A stretch of 64,000 nucleotides of DNA from assembly GCF_021117295.1 (NCBI RefSeq), contig NZ_CP088247.1, positions 1,751,001 through 1,815,000 of the forward strand, given 5' to 3'. Under the pieces are notes generated by a model, which was not told where the DNA came from, made no database searches, and saw only the letters and a program-made list of their open reading frames with translations. Both the position numbers and the translations under genes were made by a program. The stretch comes from Methylorubrum sp. B1-46 (GTDB lineage Bacteria > Pseudomonadota > Alphaproteobacteria > Rhizobiales > Beijerinckiaceae). Shown here in pieces: positions 19,078 to 28,232 of the stretch. Position 1 is the stretch's first letter; each line of letters starts with the position of its first letter.

Positions 19078-19440
19078 GTGAGCCAACAGAACCGTCCGCA
19101 AGGTGAGCCGGCCGAGGATCCTCGCACCACCGCCGTTCTGATGCTCGTCGCGATCCGTGAAGCCAGCGCTCACCTCGGCAAGCTGCTCCGGCTGGCGCGA
19201 ACGGAAATCCGCGGCAATCTGCGGGCGGTCGCCCTGCTCGTGCTGCTGTTCGGCGGCGCGCTCCTGCTGGTCGTCGCCGCACTGGTTCTCCTGCTGTTCG
19301 CCCTGCGGGACGCACTCGCGACGCTGATCGGCAGCGAGACCGGGGCGGCGCTGATCGTCGCCCTGCCGTTCGTGCTCGCCTCGGCGATCCTGTCGGTGTG
19401 GGCGCAGCGCGTCTGGAACCGGCCGTCCGTCGAAGGCTGA
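19078..19440 (+). CDS. Phage holin family / DUF1469-like membrane protein
   Basis: 120 aa starting at GTG. Cytosolic N-terminus with an amphipathic helix (REASAHLGKLLRLARTEIRG), then two strong membrane helices (AVALLVLLFGGALLLVVAAL and ALIVALPFVLASAILSVWA). This is the layout of PF07332-type putative actinobacterial holin-3/DUF1469 proteins, which are common chromosomal proteins and need not be phage-derived. Confidence 0.65.
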   Translation: MSQQNRPQGEPAEDPRTTAVLMLVAIREASAHLGKLLRLARTEIRGNLRAVALLVLLFGGALLLVVAALVLLLFALRDALATLIGSETGAALIVALPFVLASAILSVWAQRVWNRPSVEG

Positions 19441-19514
19441 CGCGCCCGGCGCCGGGCTCCGTCATTCCGCTCGCCCGGCCGGCGCCCGTCCTGTCCGGGC
19501 GCGGCCGAGCGCGC

Positions 19515-19585
19515 GATGCTCTATTTCATTGCTTTTGCATCGTCTTTTCCGAAAGCCGGTGGCCACCTTTCGGGACGATGCTCTA
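19515..19585. repeat. REP-like palindromic element, copy 2
   Basis: Contains GATGCTCTA (19515-19523) and the inverted pair CCGAAAG (near 19549-19555)/CTTTCGGGACGATGCTCTA (19567-19585), like copy 1 at 4806. It lies between the holin-like gene and the convergent hydrolase gene. Confidence 0.75.
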
Positions 19586-19628
19586 TCGGCGCCGAACCGA
19601 AGCGCCGGCATCGGTGAGTGCGCGACGG

Positions 19629-21590
19629 CTACGGCGTTTCCTGTCGAGCCGCGGCAATCATGCGATCCCCGTCCTCGCGCAGCAGGAGGCGCTCCGTCAC
19701 GAGCGCATCGACGGACTTCGTCACGGCCGCGCGATAGGCGTCGGCATCCGGATAACGCTCTTCCACGGACCGTCTGGGATCGCCTTTCTCGATCCGCTCG
19801 GCCTGCGTGGCCGGGAATGGGATCTGGCTGCCCTCCCGGTCGCACAATGCGTCGGCGGGGAAGGGATCGGCATAGAGGTTCCAGCCCGTGAAGGTTGCCC
19901 GCGGTGCCGCGACGGCCGGCAGACGGATGCCGGCCGCATCGTTGCCGTCGGCGTCGACGCGCGGGACCAGCGGGCGATATTGCGGCCCGCTTTCCGGGCG
20001 CGGGTCCAGGTAGGTGCTGAAGCGCGCCATCGCATTGGGCGCCGTCGGGACGGGGACGCCGACCATGAACGGAAAGCCGATCTCCGCCGCCTCGACCAGA
20101 GTCCCATCGGACAGGCGGGGAACACGGCTATCCGGGGGTGCCTTGCCGTCCTTCACCCACTCCTCTAGCGCGACGAGTAGCGCGCGAACTGCCGGGGCCG
20201 GATTCAGGGTGCTGCGCGGGTTCGTGCACGGTCCCTTCGTCGAGGTCAGGCCCGCACGCCCGTAATGGAAGCCGCTCGAGACCAGATAGGCGCGCGCGGT
20301 GTCGGGCAGCGGCACATCGCTGCGGCCGACCGGGTCGGTCGTCAGGAGGGAGGCGCCCTTCTGCCAATACTCCGTGCCGGTGTTCGCTTCGATCAGCAGC
20401 GGATCGAAGCCATCGTCCCGCAGGATGCTGCCCGTCCGCCCGGTGATCGGGTCGTGCTGGCGGGCAGTCGAGAACGGGAAGGTGTTCTCCGGATAGAGGT
20501 GGTCTTCGTGCTGCGTGTTGGTGCGCGAGGGCTGACCGAAGCGGGCATTGAGGAACACCCCGCCCACGCCCGCGATATGGGACAGCACGCCGTCGAAGAC
20601 CCGCTTGCCGGTCTCGTCCCGGTTGAAGCCCTGCTGGATGAAATCGCGGAGATAGCGCCCACTCTGCGAGATGCCGAGCGCGAGGGTGTGCCTGATGGCG
20701 CCGCCCGCCGGGTTGGCCGCAGCCCCGGCCTCACTACGGAGATAGGCCACCACATCCCGCGTGGCGGCGAAACCGATCCCGAGCACCTTCGGCTCGGTGG
20801 CTTGGTAGGTGAACTCGTAGAGCGAGCCGGGCAACGGCTTGGTGCCCTTCGGCAGGAGCTCGATCTGACGCGGCGTGGCGTAGTGCCAAGCCTCCGGCGG
20901 CACCGGCCGCGGCGGGTCGGCCTCCCGGCGCCGCACGGTGAGCCGCGCGCTCGTCTTGTCCTGGCTCGCCGTCTTGAAGGTCAGGGCGAAGGGCGCCTCC
21001 GGGGGCCCGCGGGTCGCGCTGACGAGCTCATCGCGCACGCGCTCGACGATCGGCTTGCCGTTGCGCGTGGCGACCGGCACATCGATGGCCATGCCGCCCT
21101 GTTGGCGCAGGGCATCCGCCTCCCAGCCGGACCAGACGAGGGTGTAGCCCCGGCGCAGGACGAGCCCGGTCCCGGCATCCGTGGCGGTCCTCGGATCGTT
21201 GACGGCCTGCACGCCTTGGGCCGGCGCATCGAGGACCCAGTTGAAGAGGAACTTGCGGCCCCGGTTCAGCACCTCGAACAGCAGCGTTCCGCTGCCGCGG
21301 GCCGGATCCTTGGGCCGCAGGATGAACAGGTCGGTCTTGTACTCGACCATGCCGCGGGCGTTGCGGGGCGCCAGGGCGATGTCGACGATGCCGGCATTGG
21401 CGGGGTCGGCCGGGTCGAGCTCGCCGCGGGCCGTGCCGACGACGCGCTCGTAGCTGCCGGCCGCGCCGAACTCGGCGCCGTCGGCAAAAGGCTCGACGCT
21501 GGCGATCTCGATGCCGGTGATGCCCGCCTGGGCCGGCGCGGCCCCCAGAGCGCAGCCAATTGCGCCGACCACAACCCAAACGTTGCGCAT
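19629..21590 (-). CDS. Exported alpha/beta-hydrolase-domain protein
   Basis: 653-aa protein with a signal peptide (VWVVVGAIGCALGAAPAQA). It matches the large alpha/beta hydrolase-domain family (PF20091-type) with the nucleophile elbow GISQSGR, and conserved blocks FEVLNRGRKFLFNW, YTLVWSGWEAD, VFDGVLSHIAGVGG and AYLVSSGFHYGRAG. AGGGAG lies 6 nt before the ATG. Substrate unknown; probably a periplasmic esterase or amidase. Confidence 0.85.
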   Translation of the reverse strand: MRNVWVVVGAIGCALGAAPAQAGITGIEIASVEPFADGAEFGAAGSYERVVGTARGELDPADPANAGIVDIALAPRNARGMVEYKTDLFILRPKDPARGSGTLLFEVLNRGRKFLFNWVLDAPAQGVQAVNDPRTATDAGTGLVLRRGYTLVWSGWEADALRQQGGMAIDVPVATRNGKPIVERVRDELVSATRGPPEAPFALTFKTASQDKTSARLTVRRREADPPRPVPPEAWHYATPRQIELLPKGTKPLPGSLYEFTYQATEPKVLGIGFAATRDVVAYLRSEAGAAANPAGGAIRHTLALGISQSGRYLRDFIQQGFNRDETGKRVFDGVLSHIAGVGGVFLNARFGQPSRTNTQHEDHLYPENTFPFSTARQHDPITGRTGSILRDDGFDPLLIEANTGTEYWQKGASLLTTDPVGRSDVPLPDTARAYLVSSGFHYGRAGLTSTKGPCTNPRSTLNPAPAVRALLVALEEWVKDGKAPPDSRVPRLSDGTLVEAAEIGFPFMVGVPVPTAPNAMARFSTYLDPRPESGPQYRPLVPRVDADGNDAAGIRLPAVAAPRATFTGWNLYADPFPADALCDREGSQIPFPATQAERIEKGDPRRSVEERYPDADAYRAAVTKSVDALVTERLLLREDGDRMIAAARQETP

Positions 21591-21914
21591 GTTCGCTCCC
21601 TATCCGGCTCGTGCTGGCCGGTCTCCTCAGCAAACATGCCCGGAGGGCACAGGTCGAGAGAAAGGTCGGGTCTCGTCCTGCATTCTCCTTTGCCGCCTTC
21701 GGTCGGCGTGTCGTGTCCGATCGATTCTAATCCTGCAGGCCGCCCCCCCCGCGGGTCCGGCGGACGGCCTGGGCTTCGAACGTCCGCAGGCACGTCGTGC
21801 GGTGGCTGCGGCGAGAACTGCCTCGGGCGCGACCCTCGGGCATCACCAAAACCGTCTGACATTATTTTGCAGCAACGCGGCGCGCAGCCTTTTGCGTGCG
21901 CTCGAGGGATCGGT
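21591..21914. other. Divergent intergenic region
   Basis: 324 bp between the hydrolase gene and the hypothetical gene at 21915. It must hold both promoters; no operator-like palindrome stood out. Confidence 0.35.
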
Positions 21915-22295
21915 ATGATCGTGCCGAAATGTGACGCGTGGGAGCCAGCCGTGACATCGACACTGACATCGACACTGCCGCAGGGGGCGAAGCCAGGCGA
22001 TATCGTGACGCCTGACGGCAAGATCCTGTGCCGGGATCGAGAGCTTCACGAATACGGCTACTTCACCGTCACCTACGAGCAGGCCCAGGTGGCGCGCCAG
22101 CATGGCTGGGGCTGCCGGGCCGGCGTCGTGCTCGACGGGGAGCATTCCGACGAGTGGAGCTGGGACTACGCCGAGGAAGAGCGTCGCACGGCGCTGGAAA
22201 ACGGCGACGAGCCGCCCCGGGTGCGGATCTATCGAGAGCCGCCGGCCTCCTGCCCCGTCGAGACGGCCCCCTCATGCCGCCTCGAGAGCCGGTAG
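21915..22295 (+). CDS. Hypothetical protein, 126 aa
   Basis: The ATG has GAGGG about 6 nt upstream. Soluble, acidic, rich in Trp/Tyr/Glu in the centre (YGYFTVTYEQAQVARQHGWG, HSDEWSWDYAEEERRTALE). No family recognised. A GC hairpin at 22341-22362 follows the stop. Confidence 0.65.
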   Translation: MIVPKCDAWEPAVTSTLTSTLPQGAKPGDIVTPDGKILCRDRELHEYGYFTVTYEQAQVARQHGWGCRAGVVLDGEHSDEWSWDYAEEERRTALENGDEPPRVRIYREPPASCPVETAPSCRLESR

Positions 22296-22340
22296 ACGAA
22301 CGAGGCGCCGGCCCGAGAACGCTCGTGAGCCCCGTCCAGA

Positions 22341-22362
22341 AGTCCGGGGCTGGCCCCGGACT
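22341..22362 (+). terminator. GC-rich hairpin, possible terminator
   Basis: AGTCCGGGG (22341-22349)/CCCCGGACT (22354-22362), 4-nt loop, 45 nt after the preceding stop. There is no T run, so it could be a stem only. Confidence 0.4.
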
Positions 22363-23115
22363 TCGCGTTGTGCCCGACCCGAATGCATCGGGCCGGCGGC
22401 TTTCGTTCCCGGTCGTGCCGCGCATTCTTTCGGCGAACCGCAAACCACTTCGTCGGACAGCGCTCCGATCCGGTCTCCGCTTGATCGGAGCGGGGAGCGT
22501 ACCGCTCAGCCCACGCGGCGCTTGAGGAGGGCAATCCATCGCGCAGGCGCGAAGGGATCCCGCCGAAGGCCGAATCCGCCATCCCGAAGGGATCCAGCCG
22601 GATCTGGTATGAGACCGCGCAAGGTCGGCGGTCGATGCGCTTGTGCCGTTGGTATCGACGCGGACACGACCTGGCCTACGCAGCGGCGCCCGGCTTCTTT
22701 GGCCGCACAGAAGGCGGCACCCGCCTTGGCGAGGGCCGCTCGTGTGCCGCCGAGAATCGAACACTGGGCGTCACCGATCCAACAAAACCGGCGGCGTACC
22801 AGTACGTCGGACCAGCGCGTCAACGTGAGGTTCAAGGTTCGGGGCACGCTCCGTCGGCGATGGCCAGCCCGCCACAGGGCCGAGGTGCGGGTACCGTGTG
22901 GCAACGCGATGGATGGCTGCTGCCGCGCGATCACGATGATATCTCAGCCCTTTCCAGGCCTGAGATGAGACGAAGAAGACTGCAAATTGAGCAACTGAGG
23001 CGCATCAAATGCGAATCATCGCGTTCACAGCAATTTAAGCTCAGAGCCCCATCCTGCGATCGAAGAGGCAATTCGATGGTGTTTTAAAATATTAAAAATT
23101 CCTCATCTGTATCGG
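22363..23115. other. Long non-coding or decayed stretch
   Basis: About 750 bp with only low-complexity Arg-rich frames on both strands that lack ribosome-binding sites and family features. The last 100 bp become AT-rich and probably carry the promoter of the GGDEF-EAL gene. Confidence 0.45.
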
Positions 23116-25479
23116 GTGGCTTTCCATGGAATGCACGTGTCGCGAGAGATGCTGATTTCATTCCCATCAGGCGCCGGTCGTGAAAACGAATCTCTCGACG
23201 CCAACCTGAAAGCTCGCGTCCGTGTGGAGCAGCTCGACGTTGCTCTGCGTCTCGTTCCTTTTACGGTGCTCGTCAGCCTGAGCGTCGTCCAAGTCATCGT
23301 CTACCTGTTCTGGAATCCCGCCAATCGCGCGTATCTCGGCATGCTCGAAGCGGTCATTCTGCCGCTTGCGATTGTTGTGCTCCAACAATGCTGGCTCTGG
23401 CGTTCGCGTCCCAAGCCGCGTGAAGTGTCGGTCTCGTTCATCCGTCGCGCCGTCTTGGCCGCCTACATCTATGGCGGTCTGCTCGCCTCGATCCCGGTCA
23501 TGCTGTTCGTCGGAGCCGATCCGGACGGGCGCCTGCTCATCGCCGCCAGTTGTGCAGGCCTCATCGCGACAGGGATGAGCGCCGCCGTGCTGCCGCGTGT
23601 CGCCATCGGCTTCTCTGGCCTCATCATCGCCGGATCCTTCTTCGGGTTGGCGGCGACGGGAGAGCGCTTCTACACCTACGTCGCGATCCTGCTCTTGTTC
23701 TACGCGGCCTTTGTCTGCTTCACGATCCTGCATCTCAGCCGCCTCCTGAAGATGCGCGTCGTCGCACAGGTCGACTTGGAGAGGCAGCAGGAATTCACAA
23801 ATCTCCTGCTCAACGAATTCGAGGAGAATGCGAGCGACTGGCTCTGGGAAACGAACGCCGAGCTTCGCCTCCAGCATGTGTCGCCGCGGTTGGTCGAGGT
23901 CGCCCGCTCCTCGGAGCGCCAGCTCCTCGGCCTGCCTCTCGAGCAATTGCTGTTCCCCGCGGTCGCTCCGCCCGACGGGCATCCGAGCACGGTTCTGTGG
24001 ACCTGCATCGCGGAGCGCCGCACCTTCCGCAACCTCGTCCTCCCGCTCAACATCGCGGGCGAGCAGCGCACGTGGCAACTGAGCGGAAAGCCGATCTTCA
24101 CCAACGGTGTCAGCTTTTCAGGGTATCGCGGCGTCGGGTCCGACGTGACGGAGAAACGGCGGTCGGAGGAGCGCCTGTCCTATCTCGCGCTGCACGACTC
24201 GCTGACGGACCTCCCGAACCGGGTCCAGTTTCAGCAGCTTCTCGAAGCAGCCCGCGAAGAGCTCGGACCGGACGGGCGATTTGCGGTGCTTGCGCTGGAT
24301 CTCGACGAGTTCAAGAGCGTGAACGACACGTTCGGGCACGCGGCCGGCGACGGGCTCCTGCGGGCCGTCGCCGAACGGTTACGGCGCTTCGCGTCCTCCG
24401 ACGTGCAACTCGCCCGCCTCGCAGGCGACGAGTTCGCGATCCTCGCGAGAGGGGCGGCGGCGAGCGATCGCCACGCGATCGCGTTGCTGGCCAGCGACAT
24501 CGTTGCGGCGGTCGCATCCCCCTTTTCCATCAGCGGCATCCGGGTGAGTGTCGGCGTGAGCATCGGCATTGCCGTCGCGCCCCAGGACGGCGGCGAGGAG
24601 ATCATGCGGCGGGCCGACCTCGCGCTCTACCGAACCAAGGGTGAGGGCCGGAACGGATACCGCTTCTACGAAGCCGAGATGGACGCGCGGATCGAGGCGC
24701 GGCGCGCATTGTCGACGGAGCTGCGCGGGGCCCTCGATCGCAACGAATTCCTCCTCTACTTCCAGCCCATCGTGACGAAGGAGGGCCGGATCCGGGCCTT
24801 CGAGGCGCTCGTGCGCTGGGATCACCCGAAACGCGGCTTCGTCTCGCCCGCCGACTTCATCCCGCTGGCCGAAGAGACGGGCGTGATCATCCCGATGGGC
24901 GAGTGGATCCTGCAGCAGGCCTGCATGATCGCCGCGGCCTGGCCCAGCGACATCAGCGTCGCCGTCAACCTGTCACCCATCCAGTTCCGTCACTCAGACC
25001 TGGTGCTTCTCGTGAATTCCGCGCTGCAGGAAAGCGGCTTGGCCGCCTCGCGGCTGGAGCTGGAGGTCACGGAGTCGGTGTTCCTCGAGGCAACGCCTGC
25101 CATCAAGACCGCCCTGGTCAAGCTGCGTGAACGGGGGGTGCGGCTCTCCGTCGATGATTTCGGAACCGGCTATTCCAGCTTGAGCTACCTTCGCCGACTG
25201 GCCTTCGACAAGATCAAGATCGACCAGTGTTTCGTCCGGGACCTCCCGCACGAGCAGAGCGGCGCGGCCATCGTCCGCGCGATCATCGATCTGGCGACAA
25301 GCCTCAAGATGACGGTCATTGCCGAGGGCGTCGAGACCGAGGCGCAGCGCCGGTGCCTCCTGAGCCTGGGTTGCCACGAACTCCAAGGCTATCTGTTCAG
25401 CAAACCCGTACCGGCCGAGGAGGCCAATGCCCTGGCGAGCCAGCAAGGCCTCCGGCGGGGAAAGATCCAGGCCGCCTGA
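23116..25479 (+). CDS. Membrane PAS-GGDEF-EAL cyclic-di-GMP protein
   Basis: 787 aa. N-terminal membrane region of about six helices (residues about 45-215), a PAS-like sensor (about 230-345), a GGDEF domain (about 350-510) and an EAL domain (about 520-780). The cyclase signature is AGDEF (LARLAGDEFAIL) instead of GGDEF, so synthesis activity is uncertain. The EAL domain keeps EALVRW, VNLSPIQF, ELEVTESVF, DDFGTGYSSLSYL, IKIDQCFV and AEGVET, so phosphodiesterase activity is likely. The start is unclear: GTG 23116, ATG 23131 or ATG 23149. It ends 7 nt before a REP element. Confidence 0.9.
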   Translation: MAFHGMHVSREMLISFPSGAGRENESLDANLKARVRVEQLDVALRLVPFTVLVSLSVVQVIVYLFWNPANRAYLGMLEAVILPLAIVVLQQCWLWRSRPKPREVSVSFIRRAVLAAYIYGGLLASIPVMLFVGADPDGRLLIAASCAGLIATGMSAAVLPRVAIGFSGLIIAGSFFGLAATGERFYTYVAILLLFYAAFVCFTILHLSRLLKMRVVAQVDLERQQEFTNLLLNEFEENASDWLWETNAELRLQHVSPRLVEVARSSERQLLGLPLEQLLFPAVAPPDGHPSTVLWTCIAERRTFRNLVLPLNIAGEQRTWQLSGKPIFTNGVSFSGYRGVGSDVTEKRRSEERLSYLALHDSLTDLPNRVQFQQLLEAAREELGPDGRFAVLALDLDEFKSVNDTFGHAAGDGLLRAVAERLRRFASSDVQLARLAGDEFAILARGAAASDRHAIALLASDIVAAVASPFSISGIRVSVGVSIGIAVAPQDGGEEIMRRADLALYRTKGEGRNGYRFYEAEMDARIEARRALSTELRGALDRNEFLLYFQPIVTKEGRIRAFEALVRWDHPKRGFVSPADFIPLAEETGVIIPMGEWILQQACMIAAAWPSDISVAVNLSPIQFRHSDLVLLVNSALQESGLAASRLELEVTESVFLEATPAIKTALVKLRERGVRLSVDDFGTGYSSLSYLRRLAFDKIKIDQCFVRDLPHEQSGAAIVRAIIDLATSLKMTVIAEGVETEAQRRCLLSLGCHELQGYLFSKPVPAEEANALASQQGLRRGKIQAA

Positions 25480-25486
25480 GGCCGCC

Positions 25487-25527
25487 GAGAGCATCGATCC
25501 GGATACCGGATCCGGGACGATGCTCTC
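25487..25527. repeat. REP-like palindromic element, copy 3
   Basis: Outer arms GAGAGCATCG (25487-25496) and CGATGCTCTC (25518-25527). The inner part is itself palindromic (ATCCGGAT/ATCCGG). It follows the GGDEF-EAL stop directly. Confidence 0.8.
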
Positions 25528-25668
25528 TGGTCTTTCTCTTGAATCGTCCTCGTCCGAAGACCGGCGACCGCCTCGTGGAACGATCCTTTCGAGGGTCTCG
25601 CGAGATTCCCGTCACAGACCGCTCTCGCTCTGGCGGCAACGCGCGACGGGAGTTTTTTCGAGGGCCGC

Positions 25669-27486
25669 TCAGACGCCGATGCTCCCGGCGCCCAACGGAC
25701 CCGGAACGGTCGAGGCCGCATGCGGAGAGCTTTTGGGCCAGTAGGGAAGAAAGCCCTCGATGATGGTCCGCGGGATGTCCAGCGGACGATACTGGACCGT
25801 GTCCACGAACATCAGGGACTGCTCGCCGCGACCGAGCAGACCGTTGATCCCGCTATGGATTTCGTGCGCGAGCGTCACGAATTTCCGGTTGTGGCTGGCG
25901 ATGCGGACACGAACGGTGATGGGCTCGAACTCGGCGGCCTCGCGCCGGAAATCGTGCTGGAACGATTTCGTCAGCACGTAGAAATCCGTCGATTTCAGAT
26001 CGAAGTCGGGCATGCAGGTGTTGAAGAACAGCTCTCGCGCCTTGCCGACCCAGCGGACGTAGTTCGCGAAATAGACGTTCCCGACGGAATTGGTGTCGTC
26101 GTAGGTCGGGGTCAGATTCAAGGTGAACCACTCCCCGTCGAAGCCGTGCGAGGCGATTGCCTCATCCCGGGGTACGGCGACCACCACCGTCCTCGTGGCA
26201 GGCTCGTCCGCGGGCACCGGTGCCGGCGTCGCCGACGCGGCCGGCCGGTCACTGAAGCCGAGCAGCTCCGCGATCATCGGCAGCGCGCCGACGAGCCCGA
26301 TGACCGGCGCCAGGGTCAGATACGCCGCGTTCGGCTCGATGTAGCCGGTCAGGAAGACGAGGCTCGCGGCCAGACCGATCATGTAGCTGAGGACCGGGTC
26401 GTAGCGCCGGGAGGCTCCGAGCGCCTCGCAGACGAGGCAGGCGGCTCCACCCACGAGGAGCGTCGCGAAGGGCACCATCAGGTACATCAGCGAGAGATTG
26501 AGTTGAATCGCAACGACCGCGGCCGTGAAGGCGGCCATCAGGATCCAGATCGGCGACGACACCATTGAGGCCGGCACGAAGGCGAGGAGCGGCGAGTTGC
26601 TGCGCGTCGTGATGGCCGTCATGAGCCAGCGCGTCGCGCTGTAGAAACCGTCGATCGTGGTGGCCGCCGCCACGACCGTCCAGATCAGGAAGGCCGCCGT
26701 CACGCCCGCGAGGTGCGTCCGCTCCGTGGCCTGCGCCACGGCGGCGTAGGCTCCGGGCAGGCCGTCGAACGACACGACCGGCTCGCCCAGGCCCGCCGCG
26801 GATGCGAGCAGGGCATTGAGGGTCAGCAGGCCGACGAAGAGGACCGCCCCGATCGCATAGGCCGACCGGACGGAAGCGCCCTCGCGGTGAATCTCGACCG
26901 CGCGCTGCCACTGCTGCACGTCCATCCAGGGGCCGAGCAGAAAGCCGACGAGCGAGGGAAGCACGAGCCCATAGAAGCGCTGATCGAAGGAGGACAGCGG
27001 GACGCCCGGACCGCTGGATCCGCCCGCCAGCCCGGCGACCGCCGCGAGGCCGGCGCACACGCCCAGGATCAGGACGACGCCGTGCAGGACCTTGATGCGA
27101 CGAAGTGGGATCGCATGTCCGATCGAGCAGGCCACGAGGATGAGCGCGATCGAGCCAATCACCGCGTCCCGCCCGAACAGGGGCATCCAAGCATAGGCGA
27201 TGAAGCCGAAGATCGTGATTGCAACCGCGAGGAACTGACAGGCGAGGAACAGAATCGCGTAGGGTCCTTGGATGGCCGCCATAATCTTGTCGGGGCTTCG
27301 TCCCCGTGCGCCGAGGATCCAGCCAAATAAGGCAAGGCCGACTGCATTCGGCAAAGCAAAGGCAAGGAAGCCGAGCCATCCGTATGTCAGTGTGACATGG
27401 ATCGCATAGAAGAAGCCGAGCCCCCAAAACCAGGATAAGGCGATTGTTGGTGCCCACGTTGCTGAGCGAAGGAGCTGATTTAGCAT
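25669..27486 (-). CDS. Multi-pass transporter fused to a hot-dog thioesterase
   Basis: 605 aa. Residues 1 to about 420 form roughly 12 membrane helices (SWFWGLGFFYAIHV, GFLAFALPNAVGLALFGWIL, VGFLLGPWMDVQQWQRAV, LTGYIEPNAAYL) with a look of sodium:solute-symporter-like proteins. Residues about 450-590 are a 4HBT hot-dog domain: FTLNLTPTYDDTNSVGNVYF, YVRWVGKARELFF, HDFRREAAEFEPITVRVRI. The DTN-x-VGNVYF-x-NYVRW-x-G-x-x-RE pattern resembles the CalE7/enediyne-type acyl thioesterases rather than plain YbgC. A Pro/Ala linker (about 425-445) separates the domains. There is no stop or frame break between them, so the fusion looks real. Substrate unknown; coupling of transport to thioester cleavage is inference. 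Confidence 0.8.
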   Translation of the reverse strand: MLNQLLRSATWAPTIALSWFWGLGFFYAIHVTLTYGWLGFLAFALPNAVGLALFGWILGARGRSPDKIMAAIQGPYAILFLACQFLAVAITIFGFIAYAWMPLFGRDAVIGSIALILVACSIGHAIPLRRIKVLHGVVLILGVCAGLAAVAGLAGGSSGPGVPLSSFDQRFYGLVLPSLVGFLLGPWMDVQQWQRAVEIHREGASVRSAYAIGAVLFVGLLTLNALLASAAGLGEPVVSFDGLPGAYAAVAQATERTHLAGVTAAFLIWTVVAAATTIDGFYSATRWLMTAITTRSNSPLLAFVPASMVSSPIWILMAAFTAAVVAIQLNLSLMYLMVPFATLLVGGAACLVCEALGASRRYDPVLSYMIGLAASLVFLTGYIEPNAAYLTLAPVIGLVGALPMIAELLGFSDRPAASATPAPVPADEPATRTVVVAVPRDEAIASHGFDGEWFTLNLTPTYDDTNSVGNVYFANYVRWVGKARELFFNTCMPDFDLKSTDFYVLTKSFQHDFRREAAEFEPITVRVRIASHNRKFVTLAHEIHSGINGLLGRGEQSLMFVDTVQYRPLDIPRTIIEGFLPYWPKSSPHAASTVPGPLGAGSIGV

Positions 27487-28232
27487 TCTGCTTTGCGACT
27501 CCGTTGTGCCGGCCCAGACATAGCGAACCTAATCCGTTGCGGGAATATGGAAACGTCCGAGGCGACCTGATGGGGGCCGAACCCTGATACGCCGCCCGGC
27601 GGACCCACGCCACAGCTTCTGGCTGCGAGTGACCCTCCCCTGTTCGTCCCCGTTCAGAACCGGAATCCGTTCCGGGGCCTGATCCAGCCTGGACAGGCTT
27701 GCCAACGCGTTCGGGATGAGCCCGCCGAGGCTTGTGTGAGGGCCGCCGGTCCTGTGCGCGGCCCGCCGCGCCACGATGATGGTCCGGGCCGTCGGCAGGG
27801 TCCGAAGCCGCCCTCATCGCCTTCCGGGGCTGATCGAGCCTCGACGCGCCGCAACAGCTCATCAACCATGCGTGGCGGCATCTCGAGGATGGATATCGCC
27901 GCCGATCCGCTCGCGGAGCCATTGCCGGCCTTGCTCTAGCGAAGTTCCAGGCCAGGATCGATCCGCCGTGTAACAGTTCGAGCCGCGCGTGACCGATCGA
28001 GACGGCTTCAGCACGCTTGCGCCGGCGTCATCAATACGGAAGGTCGCGCTAGCATACGTATGGAGACTATGAGAGAGATTTTTCCTTATTTCAGTCTATC
28101 AACGAATACGTATGATGATTTTAGTAGAGCAGTTGTTGCAGGAGTGCAACGTTGACGATGAATTGCTGAAAACCATCGTGATGAAACATCAATTATGGTA
28201 AACAAGGGCCAAGGTTATATTGGCAGATAAAA
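27487..28232. other. Divergent intergenic region, no gene seen
   Basis: 746 bp between the transporter fusion and the second autotransporter. From about 28040 the sequence becomes clearly AT-rich, likely the autotransporter promoter and leader. Short frames here lack support. Confidence 0.45.

Noticed and set aside
19078..19440. Evidence of a prophage from the holin-family protein
   Set aside because: This family is widespread in chromosomes and no phage genes lie nearby.
20265..21914. 5' part of a 676-aa plus-strand frame ending at 22295
   Set aside because: Antisense to the alpha/beta hydrolase; only the part from ATG 21915, which has a ribosome-binding site, is kept as a gene.
22506..23087. 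Arg-rich frames on both strands between 22500 and 23090
   Set aside because: No ribosome-binding site, no recognisable family, strong composition bias; treated as non-coding.
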